A program made the position numbers and the translations under genes. The notes under the pieces are model-generated. The model had not been told where the DNA came from and searched no databases. It worked only from the letters and a program-made list of their open reading frames with translations. 64,000 nt of DNA, taken from the NCBI GenBank assembly GCA_904066235.2, contig CAJFCV020000004.1, positions 6,324,001 to 6,388,000 of the forward strand, read 5' to 3'. Source of the DNA: Bursaphelenchus xylophilus. Its lineage: Eukaryota; Nematoda; Chromadorea; Rhabditida; Aphelenchoididae. This document shows positions 34,610-45,127 of this stretch, piece after piece (within the stretch, counting starts at the first letter, position 1; every line of letters starts with the position of its first letter).

Positions 34610-34729
34610 TTTTTGTTATTGTTACTATGGTTGCAATAAATTGTTATTTCTGCAGCTAATAGGCTTAAACTAAATATGGTTGTTTCCAATTTATCAATAA
34701 TTTTTTGACTATGTTTTATTTTTATTTAG

Positions 34730-35065
34730 ATGGCACAAGAGTTGGATACTTTTATGAATAAAGTAGTCTCTGTGATTACTGGCGATGGGCGAAATTTTGT
34801 TGGTTTAATGAAAGGATACGACCAAACAATTAATATTATATTGGAGAACAGCCACGAGAGGGTATTCCGGGGAGAACAACTGGGCGTCGAGCAGATCGAA
34901 CTAGGTCTTTATGTTGTGAGAGGAGACAATGTGTGAGTTACTGCTTAATGTAAACTTCTTGCGTTTAGAGCTGTTATTGGAGAGTTGGATGAAGATCTCG
35001 ATAGGCGAATCGATTTTGAACAGATGAAAGTAAACCCACTACAGCCTTTCTGGATTCCAAGTTGA
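34730..35065 (+). CDS. lsm-8: U6 snRNA-associated Sm-like protein LSm8
   Basis: 98 residues in two exons (intron about 34932-34967). Sm1 motif: LDTFMNKVVSVITGDGRNFV, GLMKGYDQTINIILENSHE. Sm2 motif: GLYVVRGDNVAVIGELDEDLD. The C-terminus KVNPLQPFWIPS is close to the LSm8 family. LSm8 is the subunit that makes the LSm2-8 ring nuclear and specific for the U6 3' end. TTTTTATTTAG lies directly before the ATG, a likely trans-splice acceptor, 120 bp after the PUSL1-like stop. Confidence 0.96.
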
Positions 35066-35201
35066 TCTCACCGATTTTTATTATTTATTTCATTCCATTA
35101 AAGCTGCCGCCTTCCCTTTCGGGCTTGGATAATATTAGTTTTACTCTTATTGTACCTGACGAATTATTATAAGCAATGTAATAGTTTACAATTGTCACAG
35201 G

Positions 35202-38138
35202 ATGAAATTGATGTCATTGTCTGTTCCATTCAGGGTTGTACGAAAGTTTTCGTATAAAGGAGTGAGGAGCAGATCTCTTCTCACACCTTCCCCACCATCA
35301 GTAAATGCAAAAAGGAATGTGATATTTAAAATTCACAATAATCGGCCCGCCACTGTTATGGGATACTTTGTGACGTAGGTTTTATTACGAATAGAATAAA
35401 CCAAGTTTAGATTCCCGGCAATCCCAGACGAAACTCCAGAAAATAATGTTTTCTTGGCCAACATCGCTCAGAATGCAGATTGGCCATCACTAAGGACAGC
35501 CACAGGTATTCTTTCCGGCATAACTATTAAATTTTTGTCGTTTAGCCAAAGAGATGTATGAAGGAACAATTAGACTCTTGATGGAGCATGGGGCAACTGT
35601 AATGGAGCACTTACAACTTTTGGAGAAAGGTAAAAATAGTCATCCAAAAAAAATTTTTGTTTAGATAAGGAGTTGCCCAGAACGTTCGAAAATGTAATGG
35701 ATCCTTTGCTGACAGAATTGTACGAGATTGATTACGCATTCAACACCTTACTAGTCAAGATGTTGACCGATTGGCCAGAGTGTTCAACTCGTGCGTTTGA
35801 TATGGACTTTGATCATGTTAGTTTAGTGTATAGATTTAAGTAAATTAATAATTTAGATGAAAGTAATGGTGGCCAGAGAACACATGGAGAAACTCTCCGA
35901 TCCCGAATTCCAGAAGTCTCTTCAGGCAATTTATGATAATGGACAAGATTTGGACGTTTGGAAGACCCGTTTGGTTGAATTTTTTTTGCTGGAAATTAAA
36001 GCAAGCGGCCTTGACAAAACGGACAGTAAGATTCGAAGTATCATTGGTAGCTGGTCCAAGATGATCGATGAATATAGGACTAAATATTTGTAAGGCCACT
36101 CATTTTTTAAAACTCCTTTAGGACCAATATTCTTTGTACAAATGATCAATTCGTTTTTCATTTGAATGAGAATCAACTCAGAGATGCTCCACCGCATATT
36201 CTAAGACAACTTTCGGCAAAGTAAGTACTGTTGCTTATTCTAACCTTTATTTAGCAAGACCACAGAAGGACCTTGGAGAGCCCAGATGGAGCCTTCCTCG
36301 ATATATTCCTTGCTGTCCTACTGTAACGATCGGCCTATTAGAGCACAAGCTTGGGATCGTTGGGTGTCCCGAGCCTCATTCGAGCATGACTTTTACAATA
36401 ACTCTGTAAACATTGAAGAAATCAGACACAATGCGTAAGTTTAGGATTTCCACGAGATGATTTTAGTGAGGGGCTGGCCAAGACTTTGGGATACTCCTCG
36501 GTCTCGGAGCACAGGTTGGCCAACAAGATGGCAGGGTCTCCAGACACAGTCAGGAATTTCATTAATGAGTAAGTTTGACTCTCCGCAGTTTATTTCTCTA
36601 GGTTGACACATCGGATGAGACCCGTCTTTATTGATAGAATGGATGCTTGGCAGAGGTATGCAGCAGTGAAGGAGATTATCACCGGTCAGTTACAACCGTT
36701 CGACTTGTTTTACATTTGTCGAAAAGAAGCACTGGAGCATTACAGTGTTGATCCATTAGCACTGATGAAGTATTTCCCATTCTGGGGGACTTTCAACAAC
36801 TTGACCCAAATGTTACAGTACCTTCTAAAAATTAAATTTGTGGTGGGCATGCATAAGTAGGATTAACATGGAATTTAGGATATTTCCGATCAAGATCTCC
36901 AGCGATGTCATCCGTCGTGTCGGATATTCTCGGTGGCTGATACGTTCACAGGGGAGCATCTTGGAAGAATTTACATTGATCCCTTTGCCAGAGAAGGAAA
37001 GAGAGGAAAGTGGAATACATTTTTGGGGAGAAGTAAGTGGTATTAGTGTAATCGTATATATTCCAGCCGCAAATGTGGAGCGAAATTTGGACAAGATCGT
37101 TTACATGATTGGGAATGCTGAGGAAGCAGTCAATGGTCAAGAATCTCTTCTTCACTATTCCCAACTTCAACAGTTACTGTTCCATGTAAGTTGAGGGGAC
37201 TTCGGTACGCCGTCCCGTGTCTTTGATTTTTGGTTGCTTAGCGCCCTAAACCCTTGGCGAAGTTTCGGTTTAGGCCTAGGTTCACGCTGATCAAGCTTCT
37301 TTCTTTTAGTCTCATCTTTTAGTTCGCGCTTAGGAAGACCTTTTCTGCAGGCTGCGGAAAGTGGGAGGGCTTACGGCAAGCCAACCGAGTAGTTTTCAAA
37401 GTCACGAAATAATTATTCGTTTAGGTTGGTAGAGCTGTACAGATGCTATTGAGTAAATCCCCATATCGGGAGATCACCATCCCAACAGCACCGATGTATG
37501 CCTCCGATTGGGATGCGGCAGATCTCTTGCCCAAATTCGTGGAGTTCTTTATTTATAAGCCAAATATGGTGGCGGCATTAAGTTGTCCGAATGTGGAAAC
37601 AGGAGAAGTTCTGACTGATGAAAACTGTAATAATGTGTCATGGGCACTTCAAAGGGGAATGTTGTGGGAATCCTACAGAACCCTCTTCTGGTCCGACTTT
37701 GACCTTACGATATTTGAGATGGAAGATAGAAAGTAATATGGAACTGAAATTTTTAAGCACCTAATTTTTAGGAAAGGGTTCTGGCTAGATGTATATCGTA
37801 AAATGTACAAGGACTACTTCCCATTCGTCCGAGAAAAAACAAACTATCAGCCTTGCTCATTCACTCCCATATTTGCCATGCCTCCCTACATGTCATTGTA
37901 TTATCGAAAACTATGGGCTGAGATGTTAGCCCTCGATGTTCATGAGACATTCAACCACGAGCAACAAGAGGAAGTAACCGGCGAGCGCTTGAAGACGACT
38001 ATCCTTTACCCGGGTGCCAGTGAACTTCAAGGAGAGCTTTACAGACGCTTCCAAGGCCGGGATCCAAGCGTTGGAGCCATCTGTGACTTCTATGACCCTC
38101 CAGCCATCGACCTATCAGAGGAAGAAAAGGGGTTCTAA
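35202..38138 (+). CDS. M3-family (oligopeptidase/MIPEP-like) protein with inactivated zinc site
   Basis: About 750 residues in about eleven exons, starting at an ATG after TTGTCACAG. The basic N-terminus MKLMSLSVPFRVVRKFSYKG looks like a mitochondrial presequence. The helical thimet-oligopeptidase fold is recognisable throughout (e.g. IPDETPENNVFLANIAQNAD, AQMEPSSIYSLLSYCNDRPI, NKMAGSPDTVRNFINEL, FAMPPYMSLYYRKLWAEMLA). The zinc motif HEFGH is replaced by LLFH|VGRAVQMLL across an exon join: the catalytic Glu is absent and the second His is Arg. The downstream glutamate-ligand motif (D-x2-E-x-PS) reads DWDAADLLPKFVEFF. The product should therefore not be an active zinc peptidase. One intron (37186-37424) is unusually long at about 240 nt. 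Third gene of a probable operon. Confidence 0.85.
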
Positions 38139-38242
38139 TTGTTAGGAATCATTAATTGTTTGTTGTTTATTAGAAAATAAAACAATAACGAAATCATGGG
38201 AAACTTATCAAGATACCAACAGATAAATTAAGAGATCCGACT
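38139..38242. other. Convergent 3' gap M3 gene / SmE
   Basis: 104 bp between two convergent stops. It contains AATAAAACAATAAC at about 38175, which could be the polyadenylation signal of the M3-family gene. Confidence 0.5.
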
Positions 38243-38536
38243 TCAGACAGTTTGGATAAGTGTTATATTGTCACCCTTCAACATGATACGGCCGAGACTC
38301 TTCTTGGCGTCAGTCTTCATGTGGACTTCTTCAGCCTCATCGATAACCAAATTCATGTACTCATCAAATCCTAAAAAGTAACGCAACCTTATAGTTAGAG
38401 ACTTACCAATAATATATCCTTCAATTCTGTGGTTTACATCCTCGTATAGCCAGATCTGAACGCGCGATCTTCCCTGTAAGCATCGGAAAATCAAGTTGAT
38501 AGGCTGGATATTAACCTTGGAAACCTTCGGCGGCAT
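38243..38536 (-). CDS. snr-6: Small nuclear ribonucleoprotein SmE
   Basis: Core Sm protein of the spliceosomal snRNP ring. About 85-90 residues in two exons, with an intron near 38371-38407 that joins EGYIIG to [17 protein letters not shown]. Sm1 motif: [27 protein letters not shown]. Sm2 motif: [20 protein letters not shown], matching the family C-terminus [15 protein letters not shown]. Start [20 protein letters not shown], 336 bp upstream of the divergent aldo-keto reductase. Confidence 0.96.
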   Translation of the reverse strand: MPPKVSKVNIQPINLIFRCLQGRSRVQIWLYEDVNHRIEGYIIGKSLTIRLRYFLGFDEYMNLVIDEAEEVHMKTDAKKSLGRIMLKGDNITLIQTV

Positions 38537-38871
38537 TTTCGTTGGAGCTATAAGTGAAAAATATATCACACCCGAAAATGCAATCGTTTTAATTAAAAGT
38601 AATAAGAAATAGAAATTAAACTGTAAAACCCCAACAGTTGTAAATTTTCTTAAAGCCGACCCACAATTAATTAATTGTAGAATATTGCAATGCATGTTTT
38701 AAAATAAGCGAAACAAAATTTTCTTAGCGATGCTTTTTGTTTCCCCCCACGAAAACAAACTCTTGGCTTTGTGCAAAACAAAAAATAAATTTTGTGACAT
38801 CAACCTTCTGATATCGGAATAATTATAGGTTATGTTGAGTTCATTTTTTATTGTTTCCAGTCACAAAGTAA
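38537..38871. promoter_or_regulatory. Divergent promoter region SmE / aldo-keto reductase
   Basis: 335 bp, AT-rich, between divergent start codons. A TTGTTTCCAG acceptor-like site precedes the reductase ATG by about 10 bases and could be a trans-splice site. No other motif was recognised. Confidence 0.45.
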
Positions 38872-39809
38872 ATGGATACAAATGGAGTGGACTACATCAA
38901 AAGTAAAATGCCGACGATTGGACTTGGGACTTATTTAATGACGTCACCAGACGTGGAAGAAGCGGTTAAAGAAGCATTGAAATGTGGCTACAGGATGATT
39001 GACACAGCACAGGTTTACAGAAACGAGAAATACATTGGGGAAGCATTAAAAGAATGTGAACGGGATCTTGGTATAAAAAGGTTTGAGAAAGCATTGGTTT
39101 TGGTAGCAAAAAATTTCAGGGAAGAGATATTCTTGATCTCGAAGTTACATCCTCGAAGTAACGGAGCTGCCGCTTATGATTCCGTCAAAGAATCCCTAAG
39201 GGCATTGGACACTAATTATATCGATCTGTTCTTGATTCATTGGCCAGGGAAAACGAGATTCAAAGCATCAGACAAGAGGAATCAACAAGCTCGTATCGAT
39301 GCATGGAGAGGATTAGAAAAAGCATATGGTCAGTGTTTATGACTATAATTAAACCGATTGCTGCAGAGGAAGGACTGGTCAGAGCCATCGGGGTGTCCAA
39401 CTTTGAACTTGCCCATCTGGAGCATCTTTTCTCATTCAGCTCTGTTCATCCAGCTGTGAATCAATGCGAATTTCATCCCTTGTATAGACCTAATGAAGTG
39501 ATTGAATGGTGCCGGAATAACAATGTCCACTTCCAGGCCTACTCTTCCCTAGGAACATCTGATTCAAATATTCTTCTGGACGACAACAAGTTCCAAAGGA
39601 TCGCTGCACAATTGAATTGTACCATTCCGCAGTTGCTGCTCGCTTATGCACTTAGTCAGGGGATATCAGTTCTTCCAAAAAGCACCAATCCATGCCATAT
39701 ACGGGAAAATTTTGATGCAATTAAAATTAAATTAAATCCGGATCAAATCAGAACTATGGAGATCGAACAAGATCACAAACTTTGTTGGGATCCCAGCAAA
39801 GTCTATTAA
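38872..39809 (+). CDS. Aldo-keto reductase (AKR superfamily)
   Basis: NADPH-dependent carbonyl reductase with a TIM-barrel fold, about 285 residues in three exons. The catalytic tetrad is visible: Asp and Tyr in YRMIDTAQVYRNEKYIGEAL, Lys in EIFLISKLHP and His in DLFLIHWPG. Further conserved segments are AIGVSNFELAHLE, NQCEFHPLY, and the NADP-binding end VLPKSTNPCHIRENFDA. Introns lie at 39081-39119 (39 nt, a multiple of three without a stop) and 39329-39366 (38 nt). Removing both restores the expected alignment (GIKR-EEIFLISK and EKAYEEGLVRAIG). The substrate is not predictable. It is somewhat short because the C-terminal loop is brief. Confidence 0.93.
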
Positions 39810-39911
39810 TTCTGACATTTTGTATGTACATACGTTGTCATAAATTGTTGTTTATTGATAAAAACCTTGAGAAACATTAAAAATGAAGTCTTAGTAATCT
39901 TAAGAGGATTG

Positions 39912-40391
39912 TTAGTTAAACACCACAAATCCCATTAGGGGGATCCACAACAGATTTGTAGTTATGCCTGTAGAAGTTGAGTTGGTAGCTTCGACCGGAG
40001 GGGATTCTGCCGAAGGTGCGATGCGCTCAGAATTCTCCCCTTCAACAGGGGAACTTCCAGTCGTCGGAATCGATGAATCCGTTGAGTCAGAGGCTCCGAC
40101 TGGGGCTACTCCGGCTGCAGCGACTTGAGGCTGGGCGGTAGGTAGTGGGGTGGTGTCCGGGACTTCTTTCGATGCCTCAGGCAACTCACCCGTGTCCACA
40201 TTCTCTCCCCACCAATTCTGAGTGGTCGTTTGTTCATTTGGATCAAAGCCCCAATAAGAGCCAGTGGTTTGTGATTTGGCTAGCTGAAATCGAAGGGGAT
40301 TAGGAAAGAATAGGATAAATCTGACCTGGTATATACTTACCTGAGAAAGCACAAATCCGAGTAAAATAATCAAAATAATTTCCTTCAGCAT
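39912..40391 (-). CDS. Small secreted Ser/Thr/Pro-rich protein, possibly GPI-anchored
   Basis: About 140 residues in two exons. The first exon encodes the signal peptide MLKEIILIILLGFVLSQ. A 57-nt intron (40284-40340) follows, with no in-frame stop, so unspliced RNA would also be open. The mature part contains GSYWGFDPNEQTTTQNWWGE, then a Ser/Thr/Pro/Ala/Glu-rich, probably O-glycosylated stretch. The C-terminus NSTSTGITTNLLWIPLMGFV plus VFN is a short hydrophobic tail after small residues, as in GPI-anchor signals. No known domain. Divergent from the next genes; its 3' end converges with the reductase. Confidence 0.65.
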   Translation of the reverse strand: MLKEIILIILLGFVLSQVSIYQVRFILFFPNPLRFQLAKSQTTGSYWGFDPNEQTTTQNWWGENVDTGELPEASKEVPDTTPLPTAQPQVAAAGVAPVGASDSTDSSIPTTGSSPVEGENSERIAPSAESPPVEATNSTSTGITTNLLWIPLMGFVVFN

Positions 40392-41074
40392 CCGGCCTCA
40401 GTCCACCCCGACTTGTGAAATGGCTATATGTTATGAATACTCTAGGGCACTGAAGCAGTAAAGTTAACACGCAAATGTTTTTTGATGATATTTATAGGTG
40501 GAGTAACACTACAATCTAAAAAAGAGTACAGTAAACAAAACTCGGTATGCAAATGAATCCGAGGCTCCCCGAAATTTGCGCCCGGCCAAATAAAAGGTAA
40601 AATGCCGGAGGGATTAAGGGATAAAGTGCGGGGAAAGGGTAGAGGAAGACGACTCAATCTCGGTTATATTAACCTGGGTATTCTCCCAGGCAACTGGACC
40701 CGCCCTTTGTGGCCGAGCCTTCTGAATAGCGACTGATTGGAGATTGGAATACAGAGCTTGCCTCAGGGCTTAATCACGCGGTACTCTCGGCAAGCCGATT
40801 ATTGGAGGTTTGGCCATTACGAGACAGCCATTTTCGGTGCTCATTACTCAAATTGCTTTCCTCTGGGCACCTTTACACTCTGCGGTGTAATTGCAGATAG
40901 TTTTGGCGTTGGAAGTCCTACATATTTTCACATCAATACTGCATAGGTGCTTTTGTCTGGAAACTAGTTTCTTATAATAATTAAGACTAATTACCGTACT
41001 TTCGGCAGTCACAAACTCGCGCTTAGAGAAAAAATTAAAAAGAAGAAGCGTGTGATCTTATTTTAGTATGTTTA
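40392..41074. other. Intergenic region upstream of the mucin-like gene
   Basis: 683 bp between the mucin-like gene start and the 3' end of the 7TM receptor (both minus strand). AGTATTCATAACATATAGCC lies just upstream of the mucin-like ATG. No exon, RNA or repeat was recognised. Confidence 0.45.
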
Positions 41075-42379
41075 TTAGCTGAGATGAATTGATGACTCAA
41101 AAGTTGGCTGCCTTTCTGGTCGTATCCTTTTCCGAGGAAAATAAAATTGGACAAATTTTCGTCGAATTTTAGGAAACATCAAGAGGAATATATAAGGCTG
41201 GTTCAATGTGCTCAATTCCCAGGTGATGTCGTAGAGGGTCATGCAGAGGGTGATGTCAACCTCGATCCAATCATTATTCCCTGCCCAAAACAACAGATAG
41301 AAGACCACGCCCACGGCATCTACCATCTGATCTATCAGGTTGAGTAATGAAAGATTCAGTTCATCTACCACTCTCCTTTGTCGCAAGACATTTGCTGAAG
41401 TAAAAATAAAATTGCTATTTATTTCTACAGTAATCAAGTGCAAATGTACTTTGTCACGGCTTACTTTTGGCCATTGTTCGGACATGCCCATTTCTTTCGG
41501 GGATGTTGATTGTAACTTGATCCATGAGGAGATGCAATTGCCCTGTTCCGTTACTTTTGAACTTTTTATATCTCCATTGCAACACCATTGTTGTCACACA
41601 GTTGAATATAAATACAATGGGAACGTACAAGAACGATTCTAATAACATGTCTATAGTGTCATATATGTCTTCTATCTATAAATTACCGGTGTAATAAGTG
41701 CTGTGATGTTAATTAGAAATTAAACTCCTTACTTCTTTCTTCGCAAACACTGGATTCATTGTATTTTCAAAGAAGATACTCCCGCAACAAGCTCTAAACA
41801 TAGGTATCACCCACAATAAAGGCAGTATCCAGATCAGAGAAGCCATAATCAACTTGTTTCTAGGACTACTGATCTATGATGGTGTTATTGCAAACGTTAA
41901 TTTACATACCCAAGGGTAATGTTTTGGGAAAACGACCAGTAGCATGTGGTCTAGATTAAAGAAAAACCCGCAACAGATCGTGGAATATGACAGATACCAC
42001 TCCGAGGCATTGATTAGAGTGGCCAGCGACTGGAATGAGAATGACTATCAACAGTTTATGTTGACCTTGACACCACTTGGGCTTTACTTACTGGGCCGTG
42101 GCTAAAAATCCACTGGATGAATTCATTTTTGCACAAAAGAATCGGCAGGTATTTGAGAGTAATTCTGGAGACGTTAGCTAGACAATCCACAACATACGAT
42201 GAAAGGAACAGAATATTAAATGTGTTGTTGTGGAGGGCAGGTGTGGAGCAGATGAAGAATAGCATGAATGAGGCCAAAAACAAGGTAAAGGCGTTAAGTG
42301 CAAGACGGATTGTGGCGACTACCAACTCCAAGGTGGTACTCGAACACAAGAACTCCGTCGCCGTCCCATTCCCGACCAT
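41075..42379 (-). CDS. Seven-transmembrane receptor, serpentine chemoreceptor-like
   Basis: About 350 residues in five exons, read by joining splice sites. TM segments visible in order: VVATIRLALNAFTLFLASFMLFF; FNILFLSSYVVDCLANV; a segment around WYLSYSTICCGFFFNLDHMLLVVF; LIMASLIWILPLLWVIPMF; FLYVPIVFIFNCVTTMVL; VGVVFYLLFWAG; and a last one ending LNQPYIFLLMFPKIRRKF, an NPxIY-like end. The third segment is followed by PKHYPW. Glycosylation sites (NGT) sit in the N-terminus. The exon joins at 41865 (CATCATAG acceptor) and 41459 (phase 1) were chosen to keep frame. It fits nematode serpentine receptors (srx/srsx-like), but I cannot assign the class. Confidence 0.65.
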
Positions 42380-42729
42380 GCTGTAGCAGACACCCACTTC
42401 GCCTTCGAAGCCTCGGGGGATTCATTTCAACCATCGGATCCGCTTGACTGACCATAGCCAAGGTGGTTGGGACAATGGTGTAAATAGTAGATTAGCGGTA
42501 GCCCGTGCAAAAACTATGGGCGGGACTTGTGGAAGTGGCGTGAGAGGTCGCGCGCTCTTTCTTGGACGCCCCTCAATTACACCTTATCAACTCTCTCGGA
42601 ACAAGGTCTGAAGAACAATCTGTTTTAACTCCTAAGGCAATGTTGCTTTTATGTTCTTATTATGAGTATACTTCTAATTTTTTGAGGGGTCGAATTTTTT
42701 AGGGGTGCCCGAAAATGTCAAAAATACGG

Positions 42730-43095
42730 TAATCGATGGCGTAGATTTCAAAAATCATGTTCTTTTTTTCTGATTTTGACTTTTTTCTTGAGTAGTAGTG
42801 TAAAAAGTAATTTTTGGAATTTTTTCTAAAAATATTCGATTTAGGGGCTCTCGACGGTGCTGATTTCAAAAATCATGTTCATTTTGTCTGAATTTTACTT
42901 TTTTTCTATTGCGGAACCACTGATCAGTCACGTAGCCTACAAATTTTTTTAGGAAACCAAAAAAATCATTTTTAATTTAACAGTACTAATTTTAAAAAAG
43001 TAAAAATCAGAAAAAATTAACATGATTTTAGAAATCAACACCCTCGAAAACCCCTAAATCGAGTATTTCCAGAAAAAATATTAAAAATTACTACT
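42730..43095. mobile_element. AT-rich palindromic element, GATTTCAAAAATCATGTTC family
   Basis: GATTTCAAAAATCATGTTCA, preceded by TCGATTTAGGGGCTCTCGAC and GGTGC, at about 42838-42885 is matched in reverse complement at about 43015-43065 (AACATGATTTTAGAAATCAA, CACCCTCGAAAACCCCTAAA, TCGA). The arms are about 80 bp. A further direct partial copy (GGTAATCGATGGCGTAGATT, TCAAAAATCATGTTC) lies at 42730-42770. An additional arm-like fragment is present at 55795-55880, and the GGTAATCGATG tip also occurs in the palindrome at 54245-54468. Confidence 0.75.
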
Positions 43096-43096
43096 T

Positions 43097-44254
43097 ACAA
43101 GGGAAGTACTTGAAGTGCGACGCTCAGATTTTGATAAAAATTGGCATAGATGGAGATTGGAATTTTCTTATTCGATTGCGAGCTTTCTAGCTCGCGCTTT
43201 GCAGAAACCGCTGTGAAAGAAGGGCCGGAATATCGAAAAAAATCTTCAAAAGCCGGCGAATTTTCCCTGATTCCCTTGATCTTGGCATTCCGTTTCAGGA
43301 TAAAAATATATTTTTTCTCGCAAGAAATTTTTTCTTGATAATGTTCAACACTATTTTGTTGCTTTTATGTGGAATATTGTGCGCTATTTTCATTTTTTTA
43401 CACTCTGGACATAATTCTTGCGCTATTAATTGGATTGTTGCCATCCGGAGGGTAAAATGTTTCGTTTTTTGACGAATTTATACAGCTTTTCCTCTGCGGA
43501 TGGGCAAACCACTCTAATAGTTGCTTCAAAGCTGTTTAGAAGAGATGCAAAACGCTCTACTTCGTGCATGAAGGTAATCATAAAGTAAGTGTTCCAAAAA
43601 TTTTATTTTTTCACTATTTTTCAGTTTATTCCATTTCAGCAAACAAAGTAAAGGGTCCCAAAGGTGTTCCGCCATTGTACTCGGTGTTCTGATGGTTCAC
43701 ATTCGCTGTTCTCGTTTTTCAGAATTTACTTGCTGAAATAAAAAACAAGATTTTTGGAAAACTCACTTTATGATTCGTTCATACACGAAGTACAACGTCT
43801 TGCATCTCTCCTAAACAACTTTGAAGCAACTATCAGAGTGGTTTGCCCATCCGCAGAGGAAAAGCTGTATAAATTCGTCAAAAAACGAAACATTTTACCC
43901 TCCGGATGGCAACAATCCAATTAATAGCGCAAGAATTATGTCCAGAGTGTAAAAAAATGAAAATAGCGCACAATATTCCACATAAAAGCAACAAAATAGT
44001 GTTGAACATTATCAAGAAAAAATTTCTTGCGAGAAAAAATATATTTTTATCCTGAAACGGAATGCCAAGATCAAGGGAATCAGGGAAAATTCGCCGGCTT
44101 TTGAAGATTTTTTTCGATATTCCGGCCCTTATTTCTCGGCGGTTTCTGCAAAGCGCGAGCTAGAAAGCTCGCAATCGAATAAGAAAATTCCAATCTCCAT
44201 CCATGCCAATTTTTATCAAAATCTGAGCGTCGCACTTCAAGTACTTCCCTTGTT
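43097..44254. mobile_element. 1.15-kb foldback element with about 480-bp near-identical arms
   Basis: The left arm (about 43097-43580) begins ACAAGGGAAGTACTTGAAGT then GCGACGCTCAGATTTTGATA. The right arm (about 43770-44254) is its reverse complement. For about 310 bp, from the GGGCCGGAATATCG region to the CCTCTGCGGATGGGCAAACC region, I see no difference between the arms. Small differences occur near 43210 and toward the centre. The spacer is about 185 bp. No ORF of note. The termini match those of the 52349-52799 element, so this is one TIR family. Confidence 0.9.
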
Positions 44255-45127
44255 AACAGTACTAACTAAGAAAAAAGTGAATACAGAACAATGGATGTCA
44301 TTTTCGAAATTGGTTACCTCACCACCCACTATTTCCCGGTTGGGGTCTCTTTCGGTGGCTTTCTAATTTGCAACGTGTTGGCAATTCGTCTCCCTGTTTT
44401 CAACGTCAACTCTATCCAAAACCCCGAAAAAATCTGACATTTCATGGTGATTTTCAACTGAAAAACACTGGTTTTCGAGGAAAAAAGGCCCTACTGCAAG
44501 AGGTCGTAGCGACCTTAGTTTTCATTTTATAATCTTGTTACTTCATACACGAAAATTAATGTCGCTTAAAAAAATACAGACTCCAAAAACGAAGTCACTG
44601 CGCCGCCCCCGCCGGCCGTTATAGCCTCCGACTTTCCTTCACGTTCCTTGAAAAGAGCCTGTAGATTAATCTCATCACCTTCAAAAGTACTAGTCCGTTC
44701 GCAAAGTCGCTGGAGTTATTTCGGCGATATACACTCTGAGAAAACAATTTGCACCGTGCAATAGGCTTTTTCGGGCTGTCGCTCGCTCCCTGACTTATAT
44801 GGACTAGTAACCTGCCAAGCAACTACAATGACATCAATGAATTTTCCGGCGCGAAAACAATGAATGCTAACAGCTTGGCATTGCGATATAGACGGGCTGC
44901 AAAATTTTTGAGCCCGACTCGGCTGGCGCTGGCCATGGCCCGGGCCGCTGACCACCCCTGAAATAGCTAATTCGTAGTCTTTTTGATAAGAATACAATTT
45001 CTGAACACTTTCAATCTTCAATAATTTCTTTTACTTCTCAGTTGATAAATGCTTGTTTTAACAGTCGAGTGTAATTTTTTGTGTAATTTTCCTTTGTTAC
45101 TCTTCGAATTTAGTTTTAGCCTAAAGA

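Larger units (their letters stand above)
42380..45127. other. Repeat-dominated intergenic region
   Basis: No gene was recognised between the 7TM receptor start and the elongase ATG. The region holds an AT-rich palindromic element (42730-43095) and a 1.15-kb foldback (43097-44254). From 44290 to 45127 there is a part with no convincing exons. TTTAGTTTTAGCCTAAAG just before the elongase ATG looks like a trans-splice or leader acceptor. Confidence 0.6.

Noticed and set aside
37186..37424. Long intron of the M3-family gene as a snoRNA host
   Set aside because: The intron is unusually long, but no convincing C/D boxes with terminal stem or H/ACA hairpins were found by eye.
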